This document shows positions 35,809 to 44,388 of a stretch of DNA of 64,000 nt, one piece after another (positions within the stretch are counted from its first letter, which is position 1; each line of letters starts with the position of its first letter). Below the pieces are notes generated by a model, which was given only the letters and a program-made list of their open reading frames with translations, did not search any database and was not told the origin of the DNA. Position numbers and translations under genes: made by a program. Source of the stretch: Mangrovivirga cuniculi (lineage in GTDB: Bacteria; Bacteroidota; Bacteroidia; Cytophagales; Cyclobacteriaceae); assembly GCF_005166025.1 (NCBI RefSeq), contig NZ_CP028923.1, positions 248,001-312,000 of the forward strand. The letters are read 5' to 3'.

Positions 35809-38022
35809 ATGAAGAAAGTATTTCTATTGTTTTCTTTAGTATTTATCTATGGCACTTCATTTGGCCAGGGTAAATATGAAGGAAAATTTGAACAATTGGG
35901 ATCACTGCTACGTTCTCCAAATGTTTACCGTACAGCCTCCGGGGCTCCGGGACCGGAATATTGGCAGCAACGAGCAGACTACAATATCGATGTAACGCTT
36001 GATGATGACAGGCAAACCATTACAGGTAGTGAAACAATAACCTACTATAACAATTCTCCAAACCCTTTAGGCTACCTATGGGTACAACTTGATCAAAATA
36101 TGAGAGCAACTGATTCTCATACTCCAAAAGTTGCGACAAGCGGGATGAGAGATACGCTTTACAGCAAATGGGTACCTGGAATTGAATTAAATGATTATGA
36201 AGGTGGTTATAAAATCAAATCAGTAACTGATGAGAATGGGAATGATCTTAAGTATTTCATCAATAAAACAATGATGCGAGTTGAGCTTCCATCTGTGATG
36301 AATAGCGGAGACACCTTCGAATTTAATATCGAGTGGTCTTATAATATCAATGACAGAATGAGTGATGGCGGCCGTTCAGGTATGGAGTATTTCCCTGAAG
36401 ACGACAACTATCTGTACACAATCGCTCAGTTCTATCCAAGAATGGCTGTTTACAGTGATTTTGAAGGATGGCAGAACAAACAATTCCTTGGAAGAGGGGA
36501 GTTTGCCCTACCATTTGGTAACTATGAAGTATCAATCACTGTTCCTTCAGACCATATCGTTGCCTCAACTGGTGTTTTACAAAATGAAAAAGAAGTTCTT
36601 ACGAAGAAGCAAATAAATCGCTTCGAAAAAGCTAAAAAATCATTCGACGAGCCGGTTCTTATTGTAACAGAAGAAGAGGCTATCGAAAATGAGAAAGAAA
36701 AAGCTAAGGATACTAAAACCTGGGTGTATAAGGCAGAGAACGTAAGAGACTTTGCATTCGCATCATCGAGAAAATTCATCTGGGATGCACAGGCTGTAAA
36801 ATTATCAGACGATAACACTCCTTTAGCAATGTCTTACTACCCGAAAGAAGGGAATCCTCTTTGGGAAGAAGAGTCAACTAAAGCAGTAAAAAACACTTTA
36901 GAAACTTATTCTAAGTATACTATCGAATACCCATATCCGGTTGCTATTTCTGTTCATGCAGCATCTATCGGTATGGAGTACCCAATGATCTGTTTCAACT
37001 TCGGTCGTCCAGACAAGGATGGAAACTATTCTGAAACAACTAAATACAGAATGATCGGCGTGATTATTCACGAGGTAGGACACAACTTCTTCCCGATGAT
37101 CATAAACTCTGATGAGCGTCAGTGGACATGGATGGATGAAGGTTTGAATACTTTTGTTCAGTACAGAACTGAAGTAGAACAATATGACAACTTCCCTTCA
37201 AGAAGAGGGCCTGCAGCAAATATTGTAAGGTACATGAAAGGAGATAAGCAGTTTATCAGACCAATCATGACCAACTCTGAGCAAATTCTACAGTTTGGAG
37301 CCAACGCCTATGCAAAACCTGCTACTGCATTAAACATCCTTCGCGAGACTGTGATGGGACCTGAATCATTTGATTATGCATTTAAAGAGTATGCAAAGAG
37401 ATGGGCATTTAAACACCCGACTCCAGCTGACTTGTTCCGTACAATGGAAGATGCTTCAGCAGTAGATCTTGACTGGTTCTGGAAAGGATGGTTCTACAGC
37501 ACTGATCACGTAGACATTACAATAGAAAAAGTAAGATGGTTCAAGTACACTGAAGATAAAGAAAAACTTGAAAACCAGGTGAGTGTTTCTGCTTCCCAGG
37601 AGCCAGGAGATGCTTCTGAAGGTGAAACGGCATTAGAAGATCCAATGTATTTCACTATCACAGACACTCCTGACAGATACTATGGTGAGTTCATGAATCG
37701 AGTAGATGATAAAGAAATCGTAAACAAAGCAAAAGACAAAAACTTCTACGAAGTAACATTCGAAAATGAAGGTGGTCTTGTGATGCCGATCATCGTTGAA
37801 TTCACTTATGCAGATGGAACTACTGAAACTCAAAAAGTTCCTGCAGAGATCTGGAGAAGAAACGAAAATGTTGCGGTAAAAACTTTCATTACTGAAAAAG
37901 AAGTAACAAGAATTACGGTTGATCCTAATCTTGAAACTGCTGATGTAAATCTTGAAAACAACGTGTATCCACGAAAAGATGTAAAATCTGCCTTTGATAA
38001 ATTCAAGGACGGAACCGACTAA
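35809..38022 (+). CDS. Secreted M1-family zinc aminopeptidase (first tandem copy)
   Basis: A 737-residue exported peptidase (signal ends near TSFGQ). The gluzincin motif is HEVGH at residues 421-425 with the third zinc ligand Glu444 in WMDEGLN (18 residues between), as in M1 enzymes. The N-terminal beta domain (about 55-260) contains ETITYYNNSPNPLGYLWVQLDQN. The codon use is rich in C-ending Asn, Phe and Tyr codons compared with neighbours, suggesting high expression. A close paralogue follows 82 bp on. Probably releases amino acids from peptides in the periplasm or at the surface. Confidence 0.93.
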   Translation: MKKVFLLFSLVFIYGTSFGQGKYEGKFEQLGSLLRSPNVYRTASGAPGPEYWQQRADYNIDVTLDDDRQTITGSETITYYNNSPNPLGYLWVQLDQNMRATDSHTPKVATSGMRDTLYSKWVPGIELNDYEGGYKIKSVTDENGNDLKYFINKTMMRVELPSVMNSGDTFEFNIEWSYNINDRMSDGGRSGMEYFPEDDNYLYTIAQFYPRMAVYSDFEGWQNKQFLGRGEFALPFGNYEVSITVPSDHIVASTGVLQNEKEVLTKKQINRFEKAKKSFDEPVLIVTEEEAIENEKEKAKDTKTWVYKAENVRDFAFASSRKFIWDAQAVKLSDDNTPLAMSYYPKEGNPLWEEESTKAVKNTLETYSKYTIEYPYPVAISVHAASIGMEYPMICFNFGRPDKDGNYSETTKYRMIGVIIHEVGHNFFPMIINSDERQWTWMDEGLNTFVQYRTEVEQYDNFPSRRGPAANIVRYMKGDKQFIRPIMTNSEQILQFGANAYAKPATALNILRETVMGPESFDYAFKEYAKRWAFKHPTPADLFRTMEDASAVDLDWFWKGWFYSTDHVDITIEKVRWFKYTEDKEKLENQVSVSASQEPGDASEGETALEDPMYFTITDTPDRYYGEFMNRVDDKEIVNKAKDKNFYEVTFENEGGLVMPIIVEFTYADGTTETQKVPAEIWRRNENVAVKTFITEKEVTRITVDPNLETADVNLENNVYPRKDVKSAFDKFKDGTD

Positions 38023-38046
38023 ATAACATTAACAAACGTTTACATA

Positions 38047-38077
38047 AAAGAGGCCGGTGAATTCCGGCCTTTTTTTT
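38047..38077 (+). terminator. Terminator between the two M1 peptidase genes
   Basis: Stem AGGCCGG/CCGGCCT with a TGAATT loop and a T8 tract. The next promoter box begins at its last T. Confidence 0.92.
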
Positions 38078-38084
38078 ACTTTTG
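38077..38084 (+). promoter_or_regulatory. Predicted -7 box of the second M1 peptidase gene
   Basis: TACTTTTG, 21 bp before the ATG at 38105 and adjacent to the terminator tail, identical to the box at 29320. Confidence 0.5.
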
Positions 38085-38104
38085 TGTAAACTGAAACTAT
38101 TATT

Positions 38105-40321
38105 ATGAAAAGACTGCACTTAATCGCGCTTACTTTTCTTTCGATTTTTATCGCCTCTGCACAGGGCAAGTACGAAGGAAAGTTTGAACAACTTGGGACT
38201 ATGCTGCCTTCTCCAAATGTATACAGAACGGCATCAGGTGCCCCGGGACCAGAATACTGGCAGCAAAAAGCTGACTACGATATCAAAGTATCAATAAATG
38301 ATGAAACTCAGGTACTGACTGGTGAGGAAACTATCACTTATTACAATAACTCTCCGAACCCATTAGGCTATTTGTGGATTCAGCTAGACCAAAATATAAG
38401 AACCCAGGAAAGCATTGCCAGTACCTCAGAAAAAAGGCAAATGGGTTCTCAGATTCCTTCTAAAATATTAAAATCAACTGCTGAATTCAGTGGTTATGAA
38501 GGAGGATTTGACATTCAAAAAGTTACAGATAAAGATGGAAATGACCTTAAATATTTCATCAATGGTACGATGATGAGAATAGAGCTTCCATCAGTTCTGT
38601 CAAATGGAGACACTTTCACTTTTAATATCAACTGGTCGTACAACATTTATGACAGAATGTACATCGATGGAAGAGGTGGATATGAGTATTTCCCTGAAGA
38701 TGACAACTTTGCCTATACTATTGCTCAGTGGTATCCAAGGCTTGCTGTTTATTCTGATTTTGAAGGGTGGCAAAACAAACAATTTCTTGGAAGAGGGGAG
38801 TTTGCTCTTACTTTTGGTGATTTTAATGTAGAGATCACAGTACCTGAAGATCACATTGTCGCAGCTACCGGGTCGCTACAAAATGTAGAGGATGTTTTAA
38901 CCAGAAAGCAGGCAAAAAGATTTAAGAAAGCACAGAAATCATTTGATGAGCCAGTCTTCATCGTAACGGAAGAAGAGGCTATCGAAAATGAAAAAGATAA
39001 ATCTACAGATTCAAAAACCTGGGTATTCAAAGCAGAAAACGTAAGAGACTTTGCCTTTGCTTCTTCCAGAAAGTATATCTGGGATGCACAGGCGGTTAAA
39101 GTTGGTGACAAAACGCCTTTGGCAATGTCTTTCTACCCGAAAGAAGGAAATCCGCTTTGGGAAGAAGAATCGACAAAAGCAGTCAAAAATACCTTGATCA
39201 CTTATTCTGAGCATACTATCGAGTACCCTTATCCTGTGGCTATTTCTGTTCATGCTGCAAACCAGGGTATGGAATATCCAATGATCTGCTTCAACTATGG
39301 TCGCCCCAATAAAAATGGTTCGTATTCTCAGCGAACTAAAGAAGGTATGGTAGGGGTAATTGTTCACGAAGTTGGTCACAACTTCTTCCCGATGATCATT
39401 AATTCAGATGAGCGTCAATGGACCTGGATGGATGAAGGATTAAATTCATTCATGGAGCACGTTACTTTAAAAGAACACTATCCTGAATTTGACCTGACCT
39501 GGGGAACTCCTGAAGGAGTTGTGAATTACATGAAAGGAAGTAAAGAGTTTATCAGGCCGATAATGACTCAGTCAGATAATATTTTACAATTTGGATATAA
39601 CGCTTATGGTAAACCTTCTGCCGGGTTAGTTATGCTTCGCCAGACGATAATGGGTGAAGAACTATTCGACTATGCATTTAAAGAATATGCAAAAAGATGG
39701 GCTTTTAAACATCCAACACCTGCTGACTTTTTCAGAACAATGGAAGATGCTTCTGCATTTGATCTTGACTGGTTCTGGAAAGGGTGGTTCTATTCTATCG
39801 ATCACGTAGACGTAGCGGTAGAAAACGTTCATTGGTTTAAATATACCGAGGATAAGCAAGTTCTTGAAAACCAGATCGACATCAAAACATCAGCTGAGCC
39901 AGGTGGAGAAAAAGAAGGCAAAAACTCTTTAGAGGACGGTCCTTCATACTTTACTATCACTGATACCCCTGACAGATATTATGGCGAGTTCATGAACAGA
40001 GTAGACTCAAAAGGGGTAGTTAACAAAGCAAAAGATAAAAACTTCTACGAGGTAACATTCAAAAACAAAGGTGGATTAGTAATGCCTTTGATACTTGAAT
40101 GGCACTATACTGATGGTACTACTGAAAGAGAAGTTATCCCGGCCGAGATCTGGAGACGAAATGAAAATGAGGTAACCAAGGTTTTTGTGAAGGACAAAGA
40201 AGTTTCAAAATTAGTTTTTGATCCTGAAGGAGAGTTAGCCGATGTAGAACCATCTAACAACACCTTCCCTCAGGCTGATCTTGAATCTGCTTTTGAGAAG
40301 TTCAAAAAAGAGAATAATTAA
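38105..40321 (+). CDS. Secreted M1-family zinc aminopeptidase (second tandem copy)
   Basis: A 738-residue paralogue of the preceding gene with the same architecture: signal to about residue 20 (FIASAQ), N-terminal domain with ETITYYNNSPNPLGYLWIQLDQN, HEVGH at 421-425 and WMDEGLN. Long stretches are nearly identical (for example EYWQQ and HPTPADFFRTMEDAS), so the two arose by tandem duplication. Differences concentrate in the segment after the N-terminal strand block and in the helix after the active site (NSFMEHVTLKEHYPEF versus NTFVQYRTEVEQYDNF), which could change substrate choice. It has its own promoter and terminator. Confidence 0.93.
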   Translation: MKRLHLIALTFLSIFIASAQGKYEGKFEQLGTMLPSPNVYRTASGAPGPEYWQQKADYDIKVSINDETQVLTGEETITYYNNSPNPLGYLWIQLDQNIRTQESIASTSEKRQMGSQIPSKILKSTAEFSGYEGGFDIQKVTDKDGNDLKYFINGTMMRIELPSVLSNGDTFTFNINWSYNIYDRMYIDGRGGYEYFPEDDNFAYTIAQWYPRLAVYSDFEGWQNKQFLGRGEFALTFGDFNVEITVPEDHIVAATGSLQNVEDVLTRKQAKRFKKAQKSFDEPVFIVTEEEAIENEKDKSTDSKTWVFKAENVRDFAFASSRKYIWDAQAVKVGDKTPLAMSFYPKEGNPLWEEESTKAVKNTLITYSEHTIEYPYPVAISVHAANQGMEYPMICFNYGRPNKNGSYSQRTKEGMVGVIVHEVGHNFFPMIINSDERQWTWMDEGLNSFMEHVTLKEHYPEFDLTWGTPEGVVNYMKGSKEFIRPIMTQSDNILQFGYNAYGKPSAGLVMLRQTIMGEELFDYAFKEYAKRWAFKHPTPADFFRTMEDASAFDLDWFWKGWFYSIDHVDVAVENVHWFKYTEDKQVLENQIDIKTSAEPGGEKEGKNSLEDGPSYFTITDTPDRYYGEFMNRVDSKGVVNKAKDKNFYEVTFKNKGGLVMPLILEWHYTDGTTEREVIPAEIWRRNENEVTKVFVKDKEVSKLVFDPEGELADVEPSNNTFPQADLESAFEKFKKENN

Positions 40322-40343
40322 AGTTTTAAAGCTTTCTAATATA

Positions 40344-40376
40344 AAGCCATGGCATATTTGTCATGGCTTTTTTTAT
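40344..40376 (+). terminator. Terminator of the second M1 peptidase gene
   Basis: Nine-bp stem AAAGCCATG/CATGGCTTT, a ten-base loop and a T7 tract. Confidence 0.88.
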
Positions 40377-40454
40377 ATCTTTAAATTCCGGGACCCTCAT
40401 ATAGAGGTATTTAATGATTACTAAAATTTGATTAATGACTGGTCACAAGACTAA

Positions 40455-42170
40455 TTATTCAGTGATATGATATATCCGAATTGAACCACCACCAACTTTT
40501 GCTACAGGCTCGTATTTTCTCAACCAATCATAACGCTCTTCGAAGGGGACATCATAACCTATAAAGTCCACAAAATCACATGGGTTTTCCAGGCCCCAGT
40601 CCGGAACTTTACGATAAACAAATTCACTTATTGCTATCCAGCCAGTCTTTTTTTCTGTGGGCCCGATATATGACATATCAGGTAGATCATAATTACACAG
40701 GTTATAAGTATGAAAAACAGCTATATGGAGACTGTCGACATCTTTCCCCTCAAAAAATTCTTCTAGTTCATAAAGGCCTTGTCCCCAGTCTAAATCACTA
40801 TCTACAATAATATTTCCGGGATCATTACCACCAATCAGGTTAAAATAAGAAAGCCAGTGAGGATATTGTGACCAGGAAATAGTTGCCTGGGCTCCAAGGA
40901 GCAAAGCGGTCACAATACCAGCCCAGTGTTTTCTAGAATTATCAAGCTTTTCAATTAAAATCGTCACACCGAAAGCTGAAACTAAGGAGATAAATGGGAA
41001 AACCTGGATGATATGTCGAAGTCCGATATTTAAATTACTGATAAAACTCAGCAAGAAAACAATAAAAATAACGCTAAACATACCCAAAACTTTCCAGTTA
41101 AAAAGCCGATAATAAATCGTGATTGAAATTGAGAAAAGAAACAGAAATAATAGGGTTATTGGTGTTTTTACGATAAATGAAATCGGATAAAAGAAAATAC
41201 TACCGGTGGGTTTAAGATCTCCCATCAAATATCCTTTTATTGGAACCTGATTTTGACACCAGGTGTCTCCAAGACCTTTAAAAAACTCGGGGGCCGGCAC
41301 TTTCCAGGTTTGCACTTGGGAAAGAATAGGATTGGATGCATAACAATCCCCAGCTTCGAGCATTCCATCATGTGGGATATCTCCAATTAATCCGAAAGAA
41401 AACCTATAGACAGCCCACACTGTTAGCAAGGAGGTAAAAATTATTACAGGAAATTTCTTAAAATAGGGAAATAGATCGACAGGCTTTTTCCAAACTTTTA
41501 ATACCAGTAAAACAACCAATGAAGGTGTAACAAATAATATAGCTGTAAATTTTGTGCATACTGCCAGTGCAAAACCAATACCCATCAAGACAGAACGCTT
41601 CGAATCAGGTTTTTCTATCCATAAAATTATCAGATAAATTGATAACAGACAGGTCCCCATTGCTGGCACATCAGTAGTAGCTAAAGTAGAGTGTGCCATT
41701 ACCAAAGGAGTAGTTGCCATTATAATTACAGCAATGTAGCCTGTTACTTTATCTTTAAGTTTATCCCCGACCAGATACACCAGAAACAAAGTAAGGATAA
41801 ACATAATTAGGGGACCTACCCTGGCATATTGCAAAAAGCTTCGATACTCTTCACTTGAATCAAATTTCTTAGTTAATGCACCTCCTGCTGCTCCATTTGC
41901 CCAATAATTCTCATGTAAATTTTTCGGAATATTAACTCTTTCGCCTTTCAAGTACGGTATTATAGCACTCCAAATCCTTGAAAAAGGAGGGTTTTGAGGG
42001 GAAACTTCATAGGAACCCTGAAACCATTCGAGACCCGCGACTATATGACCTGATTCATCATGGGTCTGTGATAATTTCGACATACTGGAAACCATTAGTA
42101 TAACACTTACTAAAACAACCAGTACAGTAATTATTGGCAAGGCGCGATTGAACCTGGTTTTGAGATTCAT
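40455..42170 (-). CDS. GT39-type membrane glycosyltransferase (ArnT/PMT-like)
   Basis: A 571-residue polytopic protein with about ten or more hydrophobic segments. The motif THDESGHIVAGLEWF early in the first periplasmic loop carries the acidic catalytic pattern of the GT-C/GT39 family, whose members move sugars from lipid carriers to proteins or lipid A. DWGQGLYELEEFF and the C-terminal SIRIYHITE lie outside the membrane. The acceptor is unknown. The 192 bp between this gene and the radical SAM gene contain nothing I recognise. Confidence 0.8.
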   Translation of the reverse strand: MNLKTRFNRALPIITVLVVLVSVILMVSSMSKLSQTHDESGHIVAGLEWFQGSYEVSPQNPPFSRIWSAIIPYLKGERVNIPKNLHENYWANGAAGGALTKKFDSSEEYRSFLQYARVGPLIMFILTLFLVYLVGDKLKDKVTGYIAVIIMATTPLVMAHSTLATTDVPAMGTCLLSIYLIILWIEKPDSKRSVLMGIGFALAVCTKFTAILFVTPSLVVLLVLKVWKKPVDLFPYFKKFPVIIFTSLLTVWAVYRFSFGLIGDIPHDGMLEAGDCYASNPILSQVQTWKVPAPEFFKGLGDTWCQNQVPIKGYLMGDLKPTGSIFFYPISFIVKTPITLLFLFLFSISITIYYRLFNWKVLGMFSVIFIVFLLSFISNLNIGLRHIIQVFPFISLVSAFGVTILIEKLDNSRKHWAGIVTALLLGAQATISWSQYPHWLSYFNLIGGNDPGNIIVDSDLDWGQGLYELEEFFEGKDVDSLHIAVFHTYNLCNYDLPDMSYIGPTEKKTGWIAISEFVYRKVPDWGLENPCDFVDFIGYDVPFEERYDWLRKYEPVAKVGGGSIRIYHITE

Positions 42171-42362
42171 ATATTAATTTACCAATTAATATCTTTCGAT
42201 TGCCAGGAAAGGAATTAAATATTTAAAAAATAGAAAGAACCTACAAAGTAGTCAATAAACACTCATTGGGAAAAAACAGCAATAAGAAAAATCATATTTC
42301 TCTTCACGAAGAAATGTCTAAGTAGTAAAGAAAAGATACAGGTCAGACCCTCTGGTATATAT

Positions 42363-43436
42363 CTAATTTATGAATTTAAGAATCTCACTTAGGCCTCTTG
42401 CATACTTACTATAATAAAACTGATCTTGAGATTTCTTTAATTCTTTAACAATTATGGCCTTTTCGTCCACAGGTATGCACTTAATATTAAACTCTTTAGG
42501 CCTCTGTAAGATATTAACATACCATCCTTCATCCTTTCCACCAGCATTCAACCACCAATCATATATTTCTGGCAGCTGACCAACATTTAAAGATGAAATT
42601 GTTGGAGATATTAAAACCCTCACTGCGGTGTTATCTAACAAATACCTTAAGTTATCTTCGAGCTTTTGAAAATTCTGACCGGTACGAATTGATTCCCCAT
42701 GTTGTCCAATACCATCAATACTAACCATCACTTCAACATCATCAAAATGAGCCCAAAGATCAGTAACCTTTCTTCCTTTAAAGGATAATAACGAAAGATT
42801 AGTATTGTACCTGAGAGCAGGTTGCGCACCGCTATCGGTTAACAAATTGAGCAAAGAATAGTGCTCTTCCATAATCAATGGTTCGCCACCGGCAAAATAA
42901 AATTCATCTGCCTGAATGAGTAATTCTCTGTTCTCTTCAAAAAATCTATCAACATCCTCAATGTTTTTAATTATTGCCTGGTCTGCCGCTGTATTTCCAT
43001 TCTCCTTAGCCTCGTCAAACCATTTTGAACTGGCTCCGTGCCAGCAAGTTCGACACTTAAAATTACAAACATTTGAAAACCGGAGATCCCAATATATCGG
43101 TTGAGAAGTTATCGATCCATCGGAATCAGTATTTTGAACCAGATCCATATGCTGGCTGAATTTTTTGTTGTTTTCCTGTCTCAGGCTTTCTGCTCCGCTG
43201 TCTTCAAGGGCATAGCAACTTTTGCATGCTTTTACTTTCTTACCGGCAAGCATTTTAGCTCTAAGCTCGCGAAATTTCTCTCCATTCCATATCTCACCGA
43301 GTGATTCCTGATTGATATTTCCCATGGGTTTAGAGGAAATACAACAGGGCTGAACCCTGCCATGTAAACCCACGTGAAAATGTATCCATGGCAGAATACA
43401 AAAAGCTTTATTGGTATCTGAAACACTACTTCCCAT
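42363..43436 (-). CDS. Radical SAM protein with N-terminal twitch/SPASM-like cluster
   Basis: A 357-residue protein. The radical SAM motif is C124-x3-C128-x2-C131 (NVCNFKCRTCW), binding the 4Fe-4S cluster that cleaves SAM; FAGGEPLIMEEHY is the GGEP motif. Before the core come FCILPWIHFHVGLHGRVQPCC and CKSCYALE (Cys 13, 31, 32, 71, 74), a SPASM/twitch-type auxiliary cluster placed N-terminally. Family members modify peptides or sugars, or are unassigned. The start codon shares one base with the stop of the PLP-dehydratase gene (TGATG), so translation is coupled. No obvious precursor peptide gene was found nearby. Confidence 0.85.
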   Translation of the reverse strand: MGSSVSDTNKAFCILPWIHFHVGLHGRVQPCCISSKPMGNINQESLGEIWNGEKFRELRAKMLAGKKVKACKSCYALEDSGAESLRQENNKKFSQHMDLVQNTDSDGSITSQPIYWDLRFSNVCNFKCRTCWHGASSKWFDEAKENGNTAADQAIIKNIEDVDRFFEENRELLIQADEFYFAGGEPLIMEEHYSLLNLLTDSGAQPALRYNTNLSLLSFKGRKVTDLWAHFDDVEVMVSIDGIGQHGESIRTGQNFQKLEDNLRYLLDNTAVRVLISPTISSLNVGQLPEIYDWWLNAGGKDEGWYVNILQRPKEFNIKCIPVDEKAIIVKELKKSQDQFYYSKYARGLSEILKFIN

Positions 43437-44386
43437 CAGGAAAAATAGTTTTTCGACAGATCAACATTTCCCCCGGTAAGAATCACTCCTACTTTCTTGT
43501 CTTTAAACAGCTCCTTATTTTTTAATATCGCTGCCACAGGAACAGCACAGGATGGCTCTATGATAATTTTCATTCTTTCCCAGACTAGCTTCATTGCTTC
43601 CAGTATCTGATCATCATTTACAAGAATAATATCCTCTATACCATCTCTTATTATTTCCCAGGTCTTGTCTCCTAAAGTAACCAATAATCCATCTGCTACA
43701 GTATTCGGAATATGGCTTTCTATCAATTCGCCACTTTTAAGAGATCGGTAAGCATCATCTGCACCTTCAGGCTCTCCACCATAAACCTTGATGTTTTTCC
43801 CGAAAACTTTAGCTGATAGAATAGTGCCTGAGATCAACCCTCCTCCTCCAATCGGAGCAATAATAATATCGAGATCTTCTACTTCCCCGATTAATTCTTT
43901 TGCGCAGGTAGCCTGACCCAGGATTACATCATCATGATTGAAAGGAGGAATAAAAACTGCACCTTTTTCTTTCTTTACTTCCCCCAGAGTAGATTCACGA
44001 GCTTCGAGAGTGGGTTCACAAAGTATAACCTCAGCGCCATAGCCTTTAACAGCGTTTATTTTAACTTTTGGAGCGTTATCAGGCATGACGATATAAGCCT
44101 TGACATCCAAAATTTTAGCTGCATAGGCTACTGCCTGGGCATGGTTTCCACTGGAGTGAGTCACGAGCCCATTTTTAAGCTCTACCTCTGTGAGATTTAA
44201 GGCTGCATGGACTCCACCACGGGCTTTAAAAGCCCCTACCTTTTGAAGGTTTTCGCATTTAAAAAACAACTCGGCTCCACTGAGTTCATTAAAAAACTTA
44301 CTGGTTAACACCGGTGTATTATGAATATATGGGCCAATTTTATCAGCTGCTTTTTTAATGTCTTCCTTTTTAATTTCAGCTAACAT
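43436..44386 (-). CDS. PLP-dependent threonine/serine dehydratase or serine racemase
   Basis: A 316-residue fold-type II PLP enzyme. The Schiff-base Lys is in GAFKARGG (about residue 54), SSGNHAQA (about 77-84) binds the substrate carboxylate and GGGGLISG (about 178-185) the phosphate. No C-terminal ACT domain is present, so it is the catabolic (not IlvA) type, or a serine racemase; sequence alone does not separate them. It begins three bases after polA and overlaps the radical SAM gene by one base. Confidence 0.9.
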   Translation of the reverse strand: MLAEIKKEDIKKAADKIGPYIHNTPVLTSKFFNELSGAELFFKCENLQKVGAFKARGGVHAALNLTEVELKNGLVTHSSGNHAQAVAYAAKILDVKAYIVMPDNAPKVKINAVKGYGAEVILCEPTLEARESTLGEVKKEKGAVFIPPFNHDDVILGQATCAKELIGEVEDLDIIIAPIGGGGLISGTILSAKVFGKNIKVYGGEPEGADDAYRSLKSGELIESHIPNTVADGLLVTLGDKTWEIIRDGIEDIILVNDDQILEAMKLVWERMKIIIEPSCAVPVAAILKNKELFKDKKVGVILTGGNVDLSKNYFS

Positions 44387-44388
44387 AA

